Shown piece after piece: positions 1 to 8,065 of a DNA stretch of 64,000 nt. Below the pieces are notes generated by a model, which did not search any database, had not been told where the DNA came from, and saw only the letters and a list, made by a program, of their open reading frames with translations. A program made the translations under genes and the position numbers. The first letter of the stretch is position 1. Each line of letters opens with the position of its first letter. The DNA comes from Bacteroidota bacterium. GTDB taxonomy: Bacteria; Bacteroidota; Bacteroidia; Chitinophagales; Saprospiraceae. The DNA is taken from positions 1 through 64,000 of the forward strand of contig JAIUPL010000029.1 in NCBI GenBank assembly GCA_020160935.1, in the 5' to 3' direction.

Positions 1-640
1 CGTACATGTCCTCACTGAAGTAAACGTAGCGGCTGTCATTTCGGGCTATGGAGGGTTCGTTGACATCCTGCTGGTCGTTTTTGCGCTTGGTGAGTTGTAC
101 GCCTTCTCCTCCGCTGAGGTGGTACATCCACATTTCACCGGCTCCCAGCGAGCGGGTGTTGGTAAAGTGTTTTCTTGCAACTATGTATTCATTGTCGGCC
201 CATACAGCATTATTCAACAGCCTGAAACTTTCTTTTGTTACTTGTTTAGGCGCCGTACCATCGGCATTCATCACCCAAATATTATCGCCGCCGCCAGCAT
301 CCGAGGTGAAAAGGATTTTTTTGCCATCCGGTGAAAATCGCGGCTGAACCTCCCAGGCAATACCCGAACGCAGGCAGGTTGCACTTCCACCTTCCACTGG
401 CATGGTGTAAATATCTCCCAGTAAATCAAAAACGATTTTTCGGCCATCCGGCGATACATCCAGACACATCCAGGTGCCTTCCGATGCACTAAATTCGACA
501 TCCTTGTATGGTTGTCCGGTCGGGTTATTGACATCCCATTTGGGTTTTTCCTGGGCAAACAGGGCAATGCTTGACAAAAGGAAAAACAATGAAATACAGA
601 GGCGCCGTTTTGCTACCGAAAATTTAATTGATGGGTACAT
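1..640 (-). CDS. PD40 beta-propeller / amidohydrolase family protein, N-terminal part (cut by window edge)
   Basis: Translating the minus strand from the ATG at 640 gives 213 open codons running off the left edge. Residues 1-30 form a signal peptide ending LFAQ, so the protein is exported. After it come TolB/PD40-type propeller blades: DVSPDGRKIVFDLLGDIYTM near residues 61-80 and RFSPDGKKILFTSDAGG near 101-117, followed by a NIWVMNADG strand. This start closely resembles the large Bacteroidota proteins that join a PD40 propeller to a C-terminal amidohydrolase domain of roughly 1000 residues in total. The catalytic part would lie outside the window, so the hydrolase assignment is inference from family knowledge. 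The gene is divergent from the DUF2007 gene at 715. Confidence 0.8.
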   Translation of the reverse strand, partial: MYPSIKFSVAKRRLCISLFFLLSSIALFAQEKPKWDVNNPTGQPYKDVEFSASEGTWMCLDVSPDGRKIVFDLLGDIYTMPVEGGSATCLRSGIAWEVQPRFSPDGKKILFTSDAGGGDNIWVMNADGTAPKQVTKESFRLLNNAVWADNEYIVARKHFTNTRSLGAGEMWMYHLSGGEGVQLTKRKNDQQDVNEPSIARNDSRYVYFSEDMY

Positions 641-714
641 TTGACTGAAAAAAGGTTAATGTTCAATAAGGGGGCATAATTAAGGAGGATTTTGCAAACT
701 CGGGAAAAAGTCGG

Positions 715-1110
715 ATGTTTGGTAGCATTATGAATACCAATGACATATTAGACGATTTTGACTTCGATGGCAATGAGCATCCGCTTTGGGCGGAAGAGGG
801 TGAAGTCATTGCGCGCTTTTTTTCTCCGTTGGAGGCGGAGATGGCAGCGGCCCGTTTGCGGGCAGAAGGGATACACTGTTTTTTGGCTAACAATATTTCA
901 CAAACGGTACTTCCTCATCTGCAAATTGTGGCAAGGCTACACGTACACCCCATCGACGCTGCCCGGGCGAGAGAAATACTCCAGGAAGCAGTTATTGAAA
1001 CCGTTACACCGGGCCCAAAGACGGATGGCCGTATTGTTCTGTTCATTCTTTCTATCTTGATTGGTGTTATTCTCGCCATGTTGCTGGTCAGAGCCATGTG
1101 GGGGCAATGA
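715..1110 (+). CDS. DUF2007-type putative signal-transducing protein with C-terminal membrane anchor
   Basis: A 131-residue protein. The middle (about residues 28-95) has the DUF2007 pattern: an acidic start, EVIARFFSPLEAEMAAARL (two strands and a helix), then a HCFLANNIS stretch and a LHVHPIDAARAREIL helix, as in the small ferredoxin-like fold of this family. Residues 105-127 are a hydrophobic transmembrane helix, so it is probably a tail-anchored membrane protein with the domain in the cytoplasm. The function of the family is not established. A second in-frame ATG at 730 is an alternative start. The A-rich stretch just before 715 favours the longer form slightly. It converges with the gene ending at 1140. 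Confidence 0.7.
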   Translation: MFGSIMNTNDILDDFDFDGNEHPLWAEEGEVIARFFSPLEAEMAAARLRAEGIHCFLANNISQTVLPHLQIVARLHVHPIDAARAREILQEAVIETVTPGPKTDGRIVLFILSILIGVILAMLLVRAMWGQ

Positions 1111-1139
1111 CAACATCAGGGCATGTCAAAAAATACGCC

Positions 1140-2720
1140 CTAGTGATCGTACTTCGCCACTTCTATCGAAAGTGTAGTTTCTACAGGGCTCATACGTTTG
1201 TCTATCCAGGCCAGCAGTGGACCATATACTTTAAGCCGCGGGTTTTTCTGCAATTGATTTTTCAGTTTGGCGCGTTGTTCTATTGCTTTTCTCCGATATA
1301 ATTTATTGTCAGGAACAGAAGCGTATCGGATATTGAGTAAAAGGTTTGGCAAAAAACTGCTTTGGGTTGGCCGACGTTTATATTTCTTTATCAGGTTTTC
1401 GACGTACGAATAGATGGAAGACAAGCGCCCCGTTTCCAGCAAGCAGATCACCCGGGAAATTTCAGACATCAGATATACCATCGGGTTGGACTGGCTACGT
1501 GGGCTCGCTACAATCAGGTCGGCCCATACAAGCGCCCGCTCATAGTCTTCGGTAAAATAATACGCCTGCATGCAACTATACCGGATGACACTCATACGGG
1601 TATCTGTTATTAGATGCTGACGGGTTTTCAGGTTTTTCTCCAGGTTTTCATCCCGAATGTATTTACAGGCTTCTTTAAACTGATTGAAACTGATAAAATA
1701 CAGGAGTCTGAAATAACAGATCGTCCGGTATCGGTGTATCTCTTCCTTTTCAATGTACTTTTTTACAAATTCCGATTCCAGGATCTGGATACTTTCTTCC
1801 TTCTTTTGTTCCAGGCATTTGGTCAGATAGTTTTCCAGCACGCTCAGGTAATTCACCGGCTCTTCTTCGGCGATTACCTTGCCATCATGCAAGAGAAACT
1901 CCAGGTTTTGTTTCAGGTAAGTCAGCGTATCATCCAGATAGAACTTGTTCGAGTGTTTTTCTTTCACAAACGGTACCAATTCGCTACAATATTGCAACTG
2001 AACCAGTTTCCAGTAATGCAGCCTCGGGTTTGCTTTTTGCGTGAGGGTGTCTCTTGTAGAAATTGTTTTCTCCATCAATATTTCCGCTTCCTTTGAAACG
2101 GAATCGACTGCATTTCTGAGCGCAAGAAATAGTTGTTGGGATTCCAGGAAGGTGCTGTATGTTGCCTTTAGATTCGAAAGCGTTTCATCCAGTTCGGCCT
2201 GCATGGCCTCCATTTTCCAGGGAATATAATTCATCCGTGCGGCCACTCGGGCTTCCCAGGTTTGCAACTCAAGCAAATAGGCTGGGCGATCTATCATTTT
2301 TGCCAGTGCTTTGGCATGTTTGATCATGCGGTCGCACTCCGCGTACATATCGTGGTAAAAAAGATAATGGATATTCTGCAACGTTTGTAGCAATTCGATA
2401 TGTCTGCTGGCCGGACTATTATTTGCAGTACGCAATTGGTCCATGATGCGATCAAAGAGGTAAGTGGCCGTAGCGTACAGGTCGCTGTTGTGGGCAAACA
2501 TACCACTTTCCGATAGTGATCGGGGGAGATTCTGGATATCATTTCGATCAAGGATATAGGTATCAATAAATTCAAAAAGAATAATATACTTCTGCTTTTC
2601 CCCTTTTTTCAGGGCCCTGGCTTGCCTTTTCAGATTCGCTTTTTGCCCGGAACTCATGGATGCAATAAGCCTGTACAGGCTATGGGCAATGTGATTGTTC
2701 TTTTTTGAATTCTTGGCCAT
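1140..2720 (-). CDS. Unrecognised 526-residue helical-repeat protein
   Basis: I do not recognise a named family. The protein starts with a basic, Lys/Asn-rich segment (MAKNSKKNNH), followed by about 480 residues predicted to be almost entirely helical. Recurring patterns such as LLELQTWEARVAAR, YFRLLYFISFNQFKEACKYI and ALVWADLIVASP suggest TPR- or SEL1-like hairpins. There is no signal peptide or membrane segment, so it is probably a cytoplasmic scaffold. The frame is open to 2765, but the ATG at 2720 is preferred because a good -7 box lies at 2763-2770 and transcription would begin near 2756, downstream of 2765. It is divergent from the 143-residue gene at 2882. Function unknown. Confidence 0.75.
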   Translation of the reverse strand: MAKNSKKNNHIAHSLYRLIASMSSGQKANLKRQARALKKGEKQKYIILFEFIDTYILDRNDIQNLPRSLSESGMFAHNSDLYATATYLFDRIMDQLRTANNSPASRHIELLQTLQNIHYLFYHDMYAECDRMIKHAKALAKMIDRPAYLLELQTWEARVAARMNYIPWKMEAMQAELDETLSNLKATYSTFLESQQLFLALRNAVDSVSKEAEILMEKTISTRDTLTQKANPRLHYWKLVQLQYCSELVPFVKEKHSNKFYLDDTLTYLKQNLEFLLHDGKVIAEEEPVNYLSVLENYLTKCLEQKKEESIQILESEFVKKYIEKEEIHRYRTICYFRLLYFISFNQFKEACKYIRDENLEKNLKTRQHLITDTRMSVIRYSCMQAYYFTEDYERALVWADLIVASPRSQSNPMVYLMSEISRVICLLETGRLSSIYSYVENLIKKYKRRPTQSSFLPNLLLNIRYASVPDNKLYRRKAIEQRAKLKNQLQKNPRLKVYGPLLAWIDKRMSPVETTLSIEVAKYDH

Positions 2721-2762
2721 TTGTAATTTTTGTATGATAAATAATTGATAGTTAAGCAATTG

Positions 2763-2770
2763 CAAAAATA
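2763..2770 (-). promoter_or_regulatory. -7 promoter element for the gene 1140-2720
   Basis: On the minus strand the sequence is TATTTTTG, a perfect match to the Bacteroidota -7 consensus TAnnTTTG. Transcription would start near 2756, leaving a leader of about 35 bases before the ATG at 2720. No clear TTTG is seen 19-21 bases upstream. Confidence 0.45.
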
Positions 2771-2830
2771 AACTTTTTTCTAATTATTTATCTTATCGGA
2801 TGTATTGTCTGATTTTTTTCTGCGAAACAA

Positions 2831-2862
2831 TTTGCTTGCACAGCCCGCTAACACCATCTTTG
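2831..2862 (+). promoter_or_regulatory. Bacteroidota-type promoter for the gene at 2882
   Basis: TTTG at 2831-2834 (-33 box), a 20-base spacer, and CATCTTTG at 2855-2862 (-7 box, differing from TAnnTTTG only at its first base). The expected start is about 2869, giving a very short leader before the ATG at 2882. Confidence 0.55.
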
Positions 2863-2881
2863 CACAATAAAATTTAATGCT

Positions 2882-3313
2882 ATGTCCGTAAAAAAAAACG
2901 AGTATAGCACGCTTCATTCCATTACTCCCACCTACCTCAAGGTAACCCGCAGTGAATCCCAGTCAGATGTCATCATCATTGTTGATGTCATCAACAACAA
3001 CCAAAATGGAAATATTTACGAGGAGGCATCCGGAAGTGTTATTTGGTTAAAGTTCACAGCAAATAACCAATATGAAATTTTAAATTCCGAACCAAGCGGC
3101 AAAACGGCATTTTCTCCTTCGTATTCATCGATGGAAAACATGCAAATGCGTCTGAAAGGAGGAGAACTGTTTGTAATAGAATACAACGGCACCCCTCACG
3201 ACGATCAGAATGGCAGGGTAGCGGTGACAGGATTTGAGATACCAAGCGGATATGTTGCCTATGTAAAAATAGACACCCAAAATGACAAGATAATTGTCTA
3301 CTCAAGCAATTGA
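2882..3313 (+). CDS. Unrecognised small beta-rich protein
   Basis: A 143-residue protein of unknown family. It has no signal peptide, no hydrophobic helix and no cysteine. The composition (many Ser, Asn, Val, Ile, alternating patterns such as SDVIIIVDVINN and YVAYVKIDTQNDKIIVYSS) suggests an all-beta sandwich. It follows a good promoter and stands alone: the next gene begins 277 bases downstream, after a terminator at 3500-3527. A 7-bp hairpin (TCTCTGT at 3324-3330 paired with ACAGAGA at 3336-3342) lies just after its stop codon but has no T tract. I cannot suggest a function. Confidence 0.65.
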   Translation: MSVKKNEYSTLHSITPTYLKVTRSESQSDVIIIVDVINNNQNGNIYEEASGSVIWLKFTANNQYEILNSEPSGKTAFSPSYSSMENMQMRLKGGELFVIEYNGTPHDDQNGRVAVTGFEIPSGYVAYVKIDTQNDKIIVYSSN

Positions 3314-3499
3314 ACTTAAAATATCTCTGTATAACACAGAGAGCCGAATGGAAGCAAATAATCCAAGCAGCATGTTGTACAGGAAACAGGAGATACGCTT
3401 CATTTTTACTTATCAATTACCTGATTCCGATAACATCATCTCCAACTGACCGATTATTCGCTCTGTAATGGCTGATAAACCTCTAACCCCTTGGACATT

Positions 3500-3527
3500 A
3501 GCCACGCCATCCGGCGTGGCTTTTTTT
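3500..3527 (+). terminator. Rho-independent terminator
   Basis: Perfect 9-bp stem: AGCCACGCC (3500-3508), loop ATCC, GGCGTGGCT (3513-3521), running into a T tract up to 3527. It is 187 bases after the stop codon of the gene at 2882-3313, so that transcript either has a long 3' end or the terminator serves an unseen small RNA. I see no gene in 3314-3499. Confidence 0.7.
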
Positions 3528-3589
3528 ATGTCTGCCCTGTAACGAATCGCCAAACCAGCGTATAATTGCTTGTACAAATCAAAACAAAT

Positions 3590-4183
3590 ATGCTGACGAT
3601 TCAAATCAAACACTTTGCCTGCCTCCTCTTGTTTTTCGCCTCATCACTCGTTTCACAGGCACAAGTCAACAACGCTGCCCTGAAAGAAATTGCTGGTGTT
3701 GTATCTGATTCATTTGGCACCCCTGTTGCAACCGTAGAGGCTTTTATGAATGAAGCGCTCAAACTGGAACAGACCGATGGTGTGCCTGCCACTGTTTTTA
3801 TCGGGCTGGCCATCCTGGAATCGGCCGGCTTTAGTAGTTATTTGTACCAGAAAGCAAAAAATCCTTTCGGCATGAAAGCCACTGCGATATGGAAAGGAGA
3901 GAAGTTTATGATGTGGCATGAAGGCAAAATGACAGCATTCCGCCAGTATGAGACTCCAGGAGAAGCCGTGCGCGATTTCGCTAGTTTTTTGCGCAGCAGA
4001 AAATGGTTTGCAGATGCCTTGAAATGCCCTTCCGGAGACGCCGAATGTTTTCTTGAAGGCTTGTCGGCCAAACAAGGCAAAAAAAGTTGGCAGTACGAAC
4101 CCGGTTATGCCCGCGACCCGGAGTGGGCCAACAAAATCCGACGGGTAATAGCCAAATACAAATTACAGAATTTGAAAAAATAA
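3590..4183 (+). CDS. Secreted glucosaminidase-domain peptidoglycan hydrolase
   Basis: A 197-residue protein with a signal peptide (residues 1-25, ending VSQAQ) and one glucosaminidase (FlgJ/LytB-like) domain. The likely catalytic glutamate is E77 in GLAILESAG. The family signature continues with KAKNPFGMKA, FRQYETPGEAVRDFASFL and a C-terminal YARDPEWANKIRRVI helix. Such enzymes cleave the glycan strand of peptidoglycan in the periplasm. The frame is open from 3566, but the ATG at 3590 puts a short positively charged region directly before the hydrophobic core. A TATAATTG box at 3559-3566 could be the -7 element. It converges with the rhomboid gene only 16 bases away. Confidence 0.85.
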   Translation: MLTIQIKHFACLLLFFASSLVSQAQVNNAALKEIAGVVSDSFGTPVATVEAFMNEALKLEQTDGVPATVFIGLAILESAGFSSYLYQKAKNPFGMKATAIWKGEKFMMWHEGKMTAFRQYETPGEAVRDFASFLRSRKWFADALKCPSGDAECFLEGLSAKQGKKSWQYEPGYARDPEWANKIRRVIAKYKLQNLKK

Positions 4184-4201
4184 GTGCCTTGAAAGGCTAC
4201 T
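4175..4201 (-). terminator. Compact terminator between convergent genes
   Basis: A hairpin AGTGCCTT / AAGGCTACT at 4183-4201 (one bulge) is followed on the minus strand by TTATTTTTTC. It overlaps the stop codons of both convergent genes, so it would terminate the rhomboid transcript inside the 3' end of the glucosaminidase gene. Confidence 0.4.
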
Positions 4202-5006
4202 ACCACGTAGTGTTCTGGTTCCAGAATGGTGGCAAATAGCGGCGGTGATCCTGATCGCCTTCCCTATTGTTTTGTTCTTCTATCTGTCGCTGCAGGGCTT
4301 CTGCCTCGGCAAGCCTTTCCATTTTGGTTTTTTCAAAAATATCGCGCTGCAAAAAAAATTGTTTCTCCTGATTTCGTTCGTCGGCGAAGGGATCATCAGG
4401 CTTAACCTCTTCTTCTTCCAGTTCGCTTTTAAACCAAAAAGAAGTAAAAATACCTACAATACTCCCCAGCAAATGGCTTTCCCAGGAAATACCTTCCTGC
4501 TCTGGAAGTATGCCCATAAACATGCCGCTGTACAGAATCATAACAATGGCTGCCAACATGATAGAGCGCAGGCTGCGTCGGAAAATACCGTTCCAGAAAA
4601 TAAATGATACAAGCCCATACACGACGCCACTGGCTCCGATATGGGATACCGGACGGGCAAACAACCACACAGCCAAACCAGTAAGCAGGTATATCATCCA
4701 GAATGCCCGCATGGCTACTTTTTTGTAAAAGTAGAGCGTCATGGCACTCAGTACGAGCAAGGGAAAAGTATTGGATAGCAGGTGCTCCCAACTGCCATGC
4801 ACCAGCGGGCCGGTAAGAATACCCTGCAACCCCCATATCCTGCGCGACATGATTCCATACATGCCAGGATCGAACCCGTCTGACCACTGATACAATTGTA
4901 CCAGCCAGATTAGTGCCACCAGAAACAATGGAAACCGAATACTGTCGTAAAAATGTTTACGGGTCAGTTCCAGACTATCCGTTTCGCTATCAATTAAAGC
5001 ACTCAA
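4200..5006 (-). CDS. Rhomboid family intramembrane serine protease
   Basis: A 268-residue membrane protein with about six hydrophobic helices between residues 22 and 190. The catalytic serine is S126 in the GASGVVYG motif and its histidine partner is H178 in SHLLG. H75 and N79 in WEHLLSN fit the conserved loop that stabilises the oxyanion. Rhomboids cut transmembrane helices of client proteins in the inner membrane. The C-terminal 75 residues are a soluble, highly charged, Glu/Gln-rich tail (likely coiled coil) ending WNQNTTW. This extension is beyond the catalytic core. The upstream DUF5683 gene is 47 bases away on the same strand and is probably co-transcribed. Confidence 0.9.
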   Translation of the reverse strand: MSALIDSETDSLELTRKHFYDSIRFPLFLVALIWLVQLYQWSDGFDPGMYGIMSRRIWGLQGILTGPLVHGSWEHLLSNTFPLLVLSAMTLYFYKKVAMRAFWMIYLLTGLAVWLFARPVSHIGASGVVYGLVSFIFWNGIFRRSLRSIMLAAIVMILYSGMFMGILPEQEGISWESHLLGSIVGIFTSFWFKSELEEEEVKPDDPFADERNQEKQFFLQRDIFEKTKMERLAEAEALQRQIEEQNNREGDQDHRRYLPPFWNQNTTW

Positions 5007-5053
5007 TGGATTGCAATTTTGACAATAGTTACTTGAAATGCCAGTGTTAGATA

Positions 5054-5689
5054 CTACCGCCCGAGAGCAAGTTGTATGCCAACCCCAAACACGGGGCCTC
5101 CCATCGGCATTGTTTCTGCCTGGGGCTTGAGCCTTAAACTCAGGTCGTCGCTCACGTCAAAACGCTGCAAATGAGCATCCACAAAAGCATCGGCTGCCAC
5201 CAGCAAGTACACTAAACCCAAACCAAGGGATGTTTGTTCGACATACTTCCGCCATTGATTCCGGTATGCCTTCATAGAGGTCGCATCTATCTGATTATAA
5301 GGCGATTCTGTAGGATTGGTATTATCGTCGCCATCCACCAGCAAAATATAGTTATCGCGCAATTTGCGGTATTGCTTTACATTTTGAATCTCCAGCCAGG
5401 TCATACCACCGATGGCTCCATAAACAATGGGCAGTTTCCACCAGTGCCTGTTATAAGCCTGGCCTGCACCGGGAAGGGCCAGGGATAAAAACGCTGCCTT
5501 TCTTGGATTGGGATAATCCTTTGAAAAAAAGCGGCGGACAAATCCAGTACGGTGTGGTTTCTCCACGCTATCCACCAGAGCCAGATTGGTAGAATCGGGT
5601 AAAAGGACCTTGGTGGCTGCCGGCTCCTGTGCTTTCAGGCTACACCCAGACAATAACAAAAGCAGAAAAAAAACGATACGATGCTTCAT
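5054..5689 (-). CDS. DUF5683 family lipoprotein
   Basis: A 211-residue protein with a lipoprotein signal: a hydrophobic run followed by LSGC, so C16 would be lipidated. The middle holds the DUF5683 signature: NPRKAAFLSLALPGAGQAYN then a WWKLPIVYG segment, with two hydrophobic helices, and later YRNQWRKYVEQTSLGLGLVYLLVAADAFVDAHL. The family is widespread in Bacteroidota, is thought to sit in the envelope, and has no proven function. Its start codon is followed upstream by the heptamer repeat element at 5745-5932. It is probably the first gene of a two-gene unit with the rhomboid protease. Confidence 0.85.
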   Translation of the reverse strand: MKHRIVFFLLLLLSGCSLKAQEPAATKVLLPDSTNLALVDSVEKPHRTGFVRRFFSKDYPNPRKAAFLSLALPGAGQAYNRHWWKLPIVYGAIGGMTWLEIQNVKQYRKLRDNYILLVDGDDNTNPTESPYNQIDATSMKAYRNQWRKYVEQTSLGLGLVYLLVAADAFVDAHLQRFDVSDDLSLRLKPQAETMPMGGPVFGVGIQLALGR

Positions 5690-5744
5690 ATTGCAAAGGT
5701 AACGCCGGAGTGGTGTGTATCGTTGCGGTAGAGAGTAAATTTAC

Positions 5745-5932
5745 AAGGGGCAAAAGGCAAGGGGCAAGGGGCAAGGGGCAAAAGGCAAGAGGCAAGGGGC
5801 AAGAGGCAAGAGGCAAGGGGCAAGGGGCAAAAGGCAAGGGGCAAGGGGCAAAAGGCAAAAGACAGGAGGTAAATATACCTCTTGCCCCTTGCCTCTTGCC
5901 TTTTGCCTCTTGCCCCTTGCCCCTTGCCTCTT
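5745..5932. repeat. Palindromic heptamer-repeat element (locus A)
   Basis: The left arm has about 17 tandem 7-bp units of the type (A/G)(A/G)GGCAA from 5745. A short perfect hairpin, GAGGTA-AATA-TACCTC (5866-5881), marks the centre. The right arm has 7 units of the complementary type (TTGCCYY) to 5932. The arms can pair in many registers. The element ends 5 bases from the stop codon (5938-5940) of the minus-strand beta-barrel gene. On that gene's coding strand the G-rich arm (7 units) comes first. Open frames through it encode only low-complexity Gly/Lys/Gln or Pro/Leu/Cys and are not genes. Confidence 0.95.
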
Positions 5933-5937
5933 AAAAA

Positions 5938-6564
5938 CTAGTCTTCGTCATTCCGCCGATAATCCTTGTCCGTTTTACGTTTGTGAAAACGACCCCAGGA
6001 AAACCCAAACTTGAGGCTGGCTTGTCCATAAGCGCCCTCAATCTGGTCTGGCTGAATAGCGGCGATATCGATATCGTTTACGAAACGATAGCCGCCTTCG
6101 AGACCCAGGCGGAACCAGCGGAAAACATTGATTTCCACACCTGCTGAAGGTTGCATGACAAAGACACGGTCTTCGGCTCCGGCCAGGGTTACTTTGCCGC
6201 GGCCAAAGTCAAAATTGACCATCGGGTGAATAGCCTTGTAAGGCAGGAATGCATAACCCAGTTTAAAGGTGTTCCACTTGAAGTTAAAACGCTGGTTTTC
6301 AGTGCCTTGCCAGTTGAAGGCATCCGTTACGCGGTAATTCCCCCAACCAACGTTCAAGGATTTTCCGAATTCGAAGCCAAAAAAGCCTCCACGATTGAAC
6401 TCGTCAGAATTACCATAGGAGGTATATTGATGGTGATAACCTCCCCAGATTCCGGAAAAGCCCCAGCCGCGTTCACCAAGAACGGTTTCTTCCCGCTGGG
6501 CATAAGTAGAAACTGAAAAAAGAACTATAGAAAGGGCGATCAAAAACAACCTGTTGCGCTTCAT
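5938..6564 (-). CDS. Outer-membrane beta-barrel protein
   Basis: A 208-residue protein with a clear signal peptide (residues 1-22, ending STYAQ). The rest alternates polar and aromatic residues in strands such as GFSGIWGGYHHQYTSYG, GFFGFEFGKSLNVGWGNYRV, FRLGLEGGYRFV and GQASLKFGFSWGRF, typical of a small eight-strand outer-membrane barrel. The tail RKTDKDYRRNDED is charged. It is probably a porin-like or structural envelope protein; I cannot assign a ligand. A weak -7 box (TAACCTTG, 6624-6631 on the minus strand) precedes it. Its stop codon is followed after a few bases by the heptamer element. Confidence 0.75.
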   Translation of the reverse strand: MKRNRLFLIALSIVLFSVSTYAQREETVLGERGWGFSGIWGGYHHQYTSYGNSDEFNRGGFFGFEFGKSLNVGWGNYRVTDAFNWQGTENQRFNFKWNTFKLGYAFLPYKAIHPMVNFDFGRGKVTLAGAEDRVFVMQPSAGVEINVFRWFRLGLEGGYRFVNDIDIAAIQPDQIEGAYGQASLKFGFSWGRFHKRKTDKDYRRNDED

Positions 6565-6694
6565 AAGATGACTTTTTGATTTGTTTGTGAAGAAGTATTT
6601 CCAATCGACGCTGTAATACCCGGCAAGGTTACAGACGATTTGAAATGATTTTCACTTTTAACACATCTTAACTAAATCACCCGCCGAAACACTG

Positions 6695-6722
6695 GACTGT
6701 TGACTGAAAACGGTCGACTGTC
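6695..6722 (-). terminator. Hairpin directly after the T9SS gene 6723-7868
   Basis: A 12-bp stem (6695-6706 with 6711-6722, one mismatch and two G-T pairs on the + strand) around an AAAA loop, starting at the base after the stop codon. There is no T tract, so it may be a 3' stabilising hairpin rather than a true intrinsic terminator. Confidence 0.35.
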
Positions 6723-7868
6723 TTAAGGCTTCAATACCACCAGTCGTTTGGTTCCAATAATATTCCCTTTGCTGTCTACAAGACTGTAGAGGTATGTTCC
6801 TTTTCGGAAGTCTTCCAGTTCAAGTGTCATGGAACGATTGCCCGAGATGGCGTAGTTTTGTTTCCACACTACTTTACCGATGATATTGAAAATTTTCAGG
6901 GTGTATTCTTCTGAAGGAAGATTGGTGCAGTCAAAACGTACGCGTTCTACAGCAGGGTTCGGAAATGCCTGAATATTGGCTGCTCCAGGAGCATCCACTT
7001 CATTGTTGGCAACGATTGCATTATTTTTGAACTGTACGGATTGTACGCTCGACTGGTCATTGGACAGCGTTACTGCCGCTATTTCCTGGTGTTCGGTTCC
7101 ACTCAGAAAGTGATAGGAGACGATGGTATCTGTACCAATAAAATTGCCAATGGGCGTACCACCGCCACCTCCGCCGATTAAACCAGACAAGTCAAGCCAA
7201 CCCAGGAATGGCACTTTTACATCCATTCCTGAACTGATGTAGTCCGTTCTTTTGATACGCAAAACCTCATAATTGCCACCAGGAATTTGGCAATTTCCCC
7301 AGCCGTCCGTTAACTCGGTTCGATTGGTAGTCAGACGAATACGGAAAGAATCCGGAACAATCGGCAAGAACGACAACAAGGTGTCAGGTAATACATCCGA
7401 AGAGAAAGGAAGTGTCAGATTGAATTCCTGAGGATTGAGATCAAAAAAATTCAGAGGCACTTTCCGCTCAGTGATGGGTGGCGAATATTTTGCCAGCACC
7501 TGAATGCCAAAACTGTTGGCCGCCACACCAGCATACCCTAAACTTTGGAACTGCGTAGATGTAACATTGAGGTATGACTCCGCATTTGGAGTAATGGTAA
7601 CGAGTTCCGCGCCTGGGAAACTCATGGAATGGACGCCGGCACTGGCCGGTTGATAGATGACCTCATTTGTCTGATCGATCTGCAAACTGCTAAAGTCCCA
7701 CAACTGATTTCCGCCTGGAGGCGTAATCGCCTGGATATTAGTTGGATTCATATCGATTGCTATACGAAACGTATCGCCTGCAACAGGAAAGGTAGAGGCG
7801 GTAATGGTAATTTGGGCGGAAGAACTGATGCACAAGGCAGAGAATAGGGCCAGTAACATTCGTCTCAT
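6723..7868 (-). CDS. T9SS type A cargo protein
   Basis: A 381-residue secreted protein. The N-terminus MRRMLLALFSALCISSSAQ is a signal peptide. The open frame extends to 7925 without a better start. The body (about residues 20-295) is beta-rich and of unknown family, with repeated phrases about a value range (FPVAGDTFRIAIDM) and a glycine run near GLIGGGGGGTP. Residues 300-381 are a type A T9SS sorting domain: AFPNPAVERVRF, then YTLKIFNIIGKVV, LEDFRKGTYLYSLVD and a KRLVVLKP end. The protein should cross the outer membrane by T9SS and be cell-surface-attached or released. The substrate-binding role is unknown. Confidence 0.85.
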   Translation of the reverse strand: MRRMLLALFSALCISSSAQITITASTFPVAGDTFRIAIDMNPTNIQAITPPGGNQLWDFSSLQIDQTNEVIYQPASAGVHSMSFPGAELVTITPNAESYLNVTSTQFQSLGYAGVAANSFGIQVLAKYSPPITERKVPLNFFDLNPQEFNLTLPFSSDVLPDTLLSFLPIVPDSFRIRLTTNRTELTDGWGNCQIPGGNYEVLRIKRTDYISSGMDVKVPFLGWLDLSGLIGGGGGGTPIGNFIGTDTIVSYHFLSGTEHQEIAAVTLSNDQSSVQSVQFKNNAIVANNEVDAPGAANIQAFPNPAVERVRFDCTNLPSEEYTLKIFNIIGKVVWKQNYAISGNRSMTLELEDFRKGTYLYSLVDSKGNIIGTKRLVVLKP

Positions 7869-7942
7869 CGGATGGTTGTTAAATAAAAATGTGATTATCA
7901 GCAGTTGTTTAACCTTGTAAAACAACCATTTGTCAATGGCTT

Positions 7943-7950
7943 CAAAGGTA
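7943..7950 (-). promoter_or_regulatory. -7 promoter element for the T9SS gene 6723-7868
   Basis: TACCTTTG on the minus strand matches TAnnTTTG exactly. A TTTG lies upstream but with only 15 bases between, shorter than the usual 19-21. The expected transcript start near 7936 gives a leader of about 68 bases. Confidence 0.45.
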
Positions 7951-8065
7951 CGTCTGTTTTTGGTGCAAAAAACGATCGTGATGAAAATTGCCCGACAATA
8001 ACAAAAAAATTAAATTGTGGGTATTTGAAGCACTTTTGAGGTGCTGTGTTCAGGCCCTGCAAAAA

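Noticed and set aside
5745-5932. CRISPR array
   Set aside because: Units are only 7 bp, contiguous, without spacers of uniform length, and no cas genes are in the window. The same holds for the other four elements.
5629-5934. Open frames encoding Gly/Lys/Gln- or Pro/Leu/Cys-rich repeats
   Set aside because: They are read out of the heptamer repeat element in each frame and have no independent start or coding signal.
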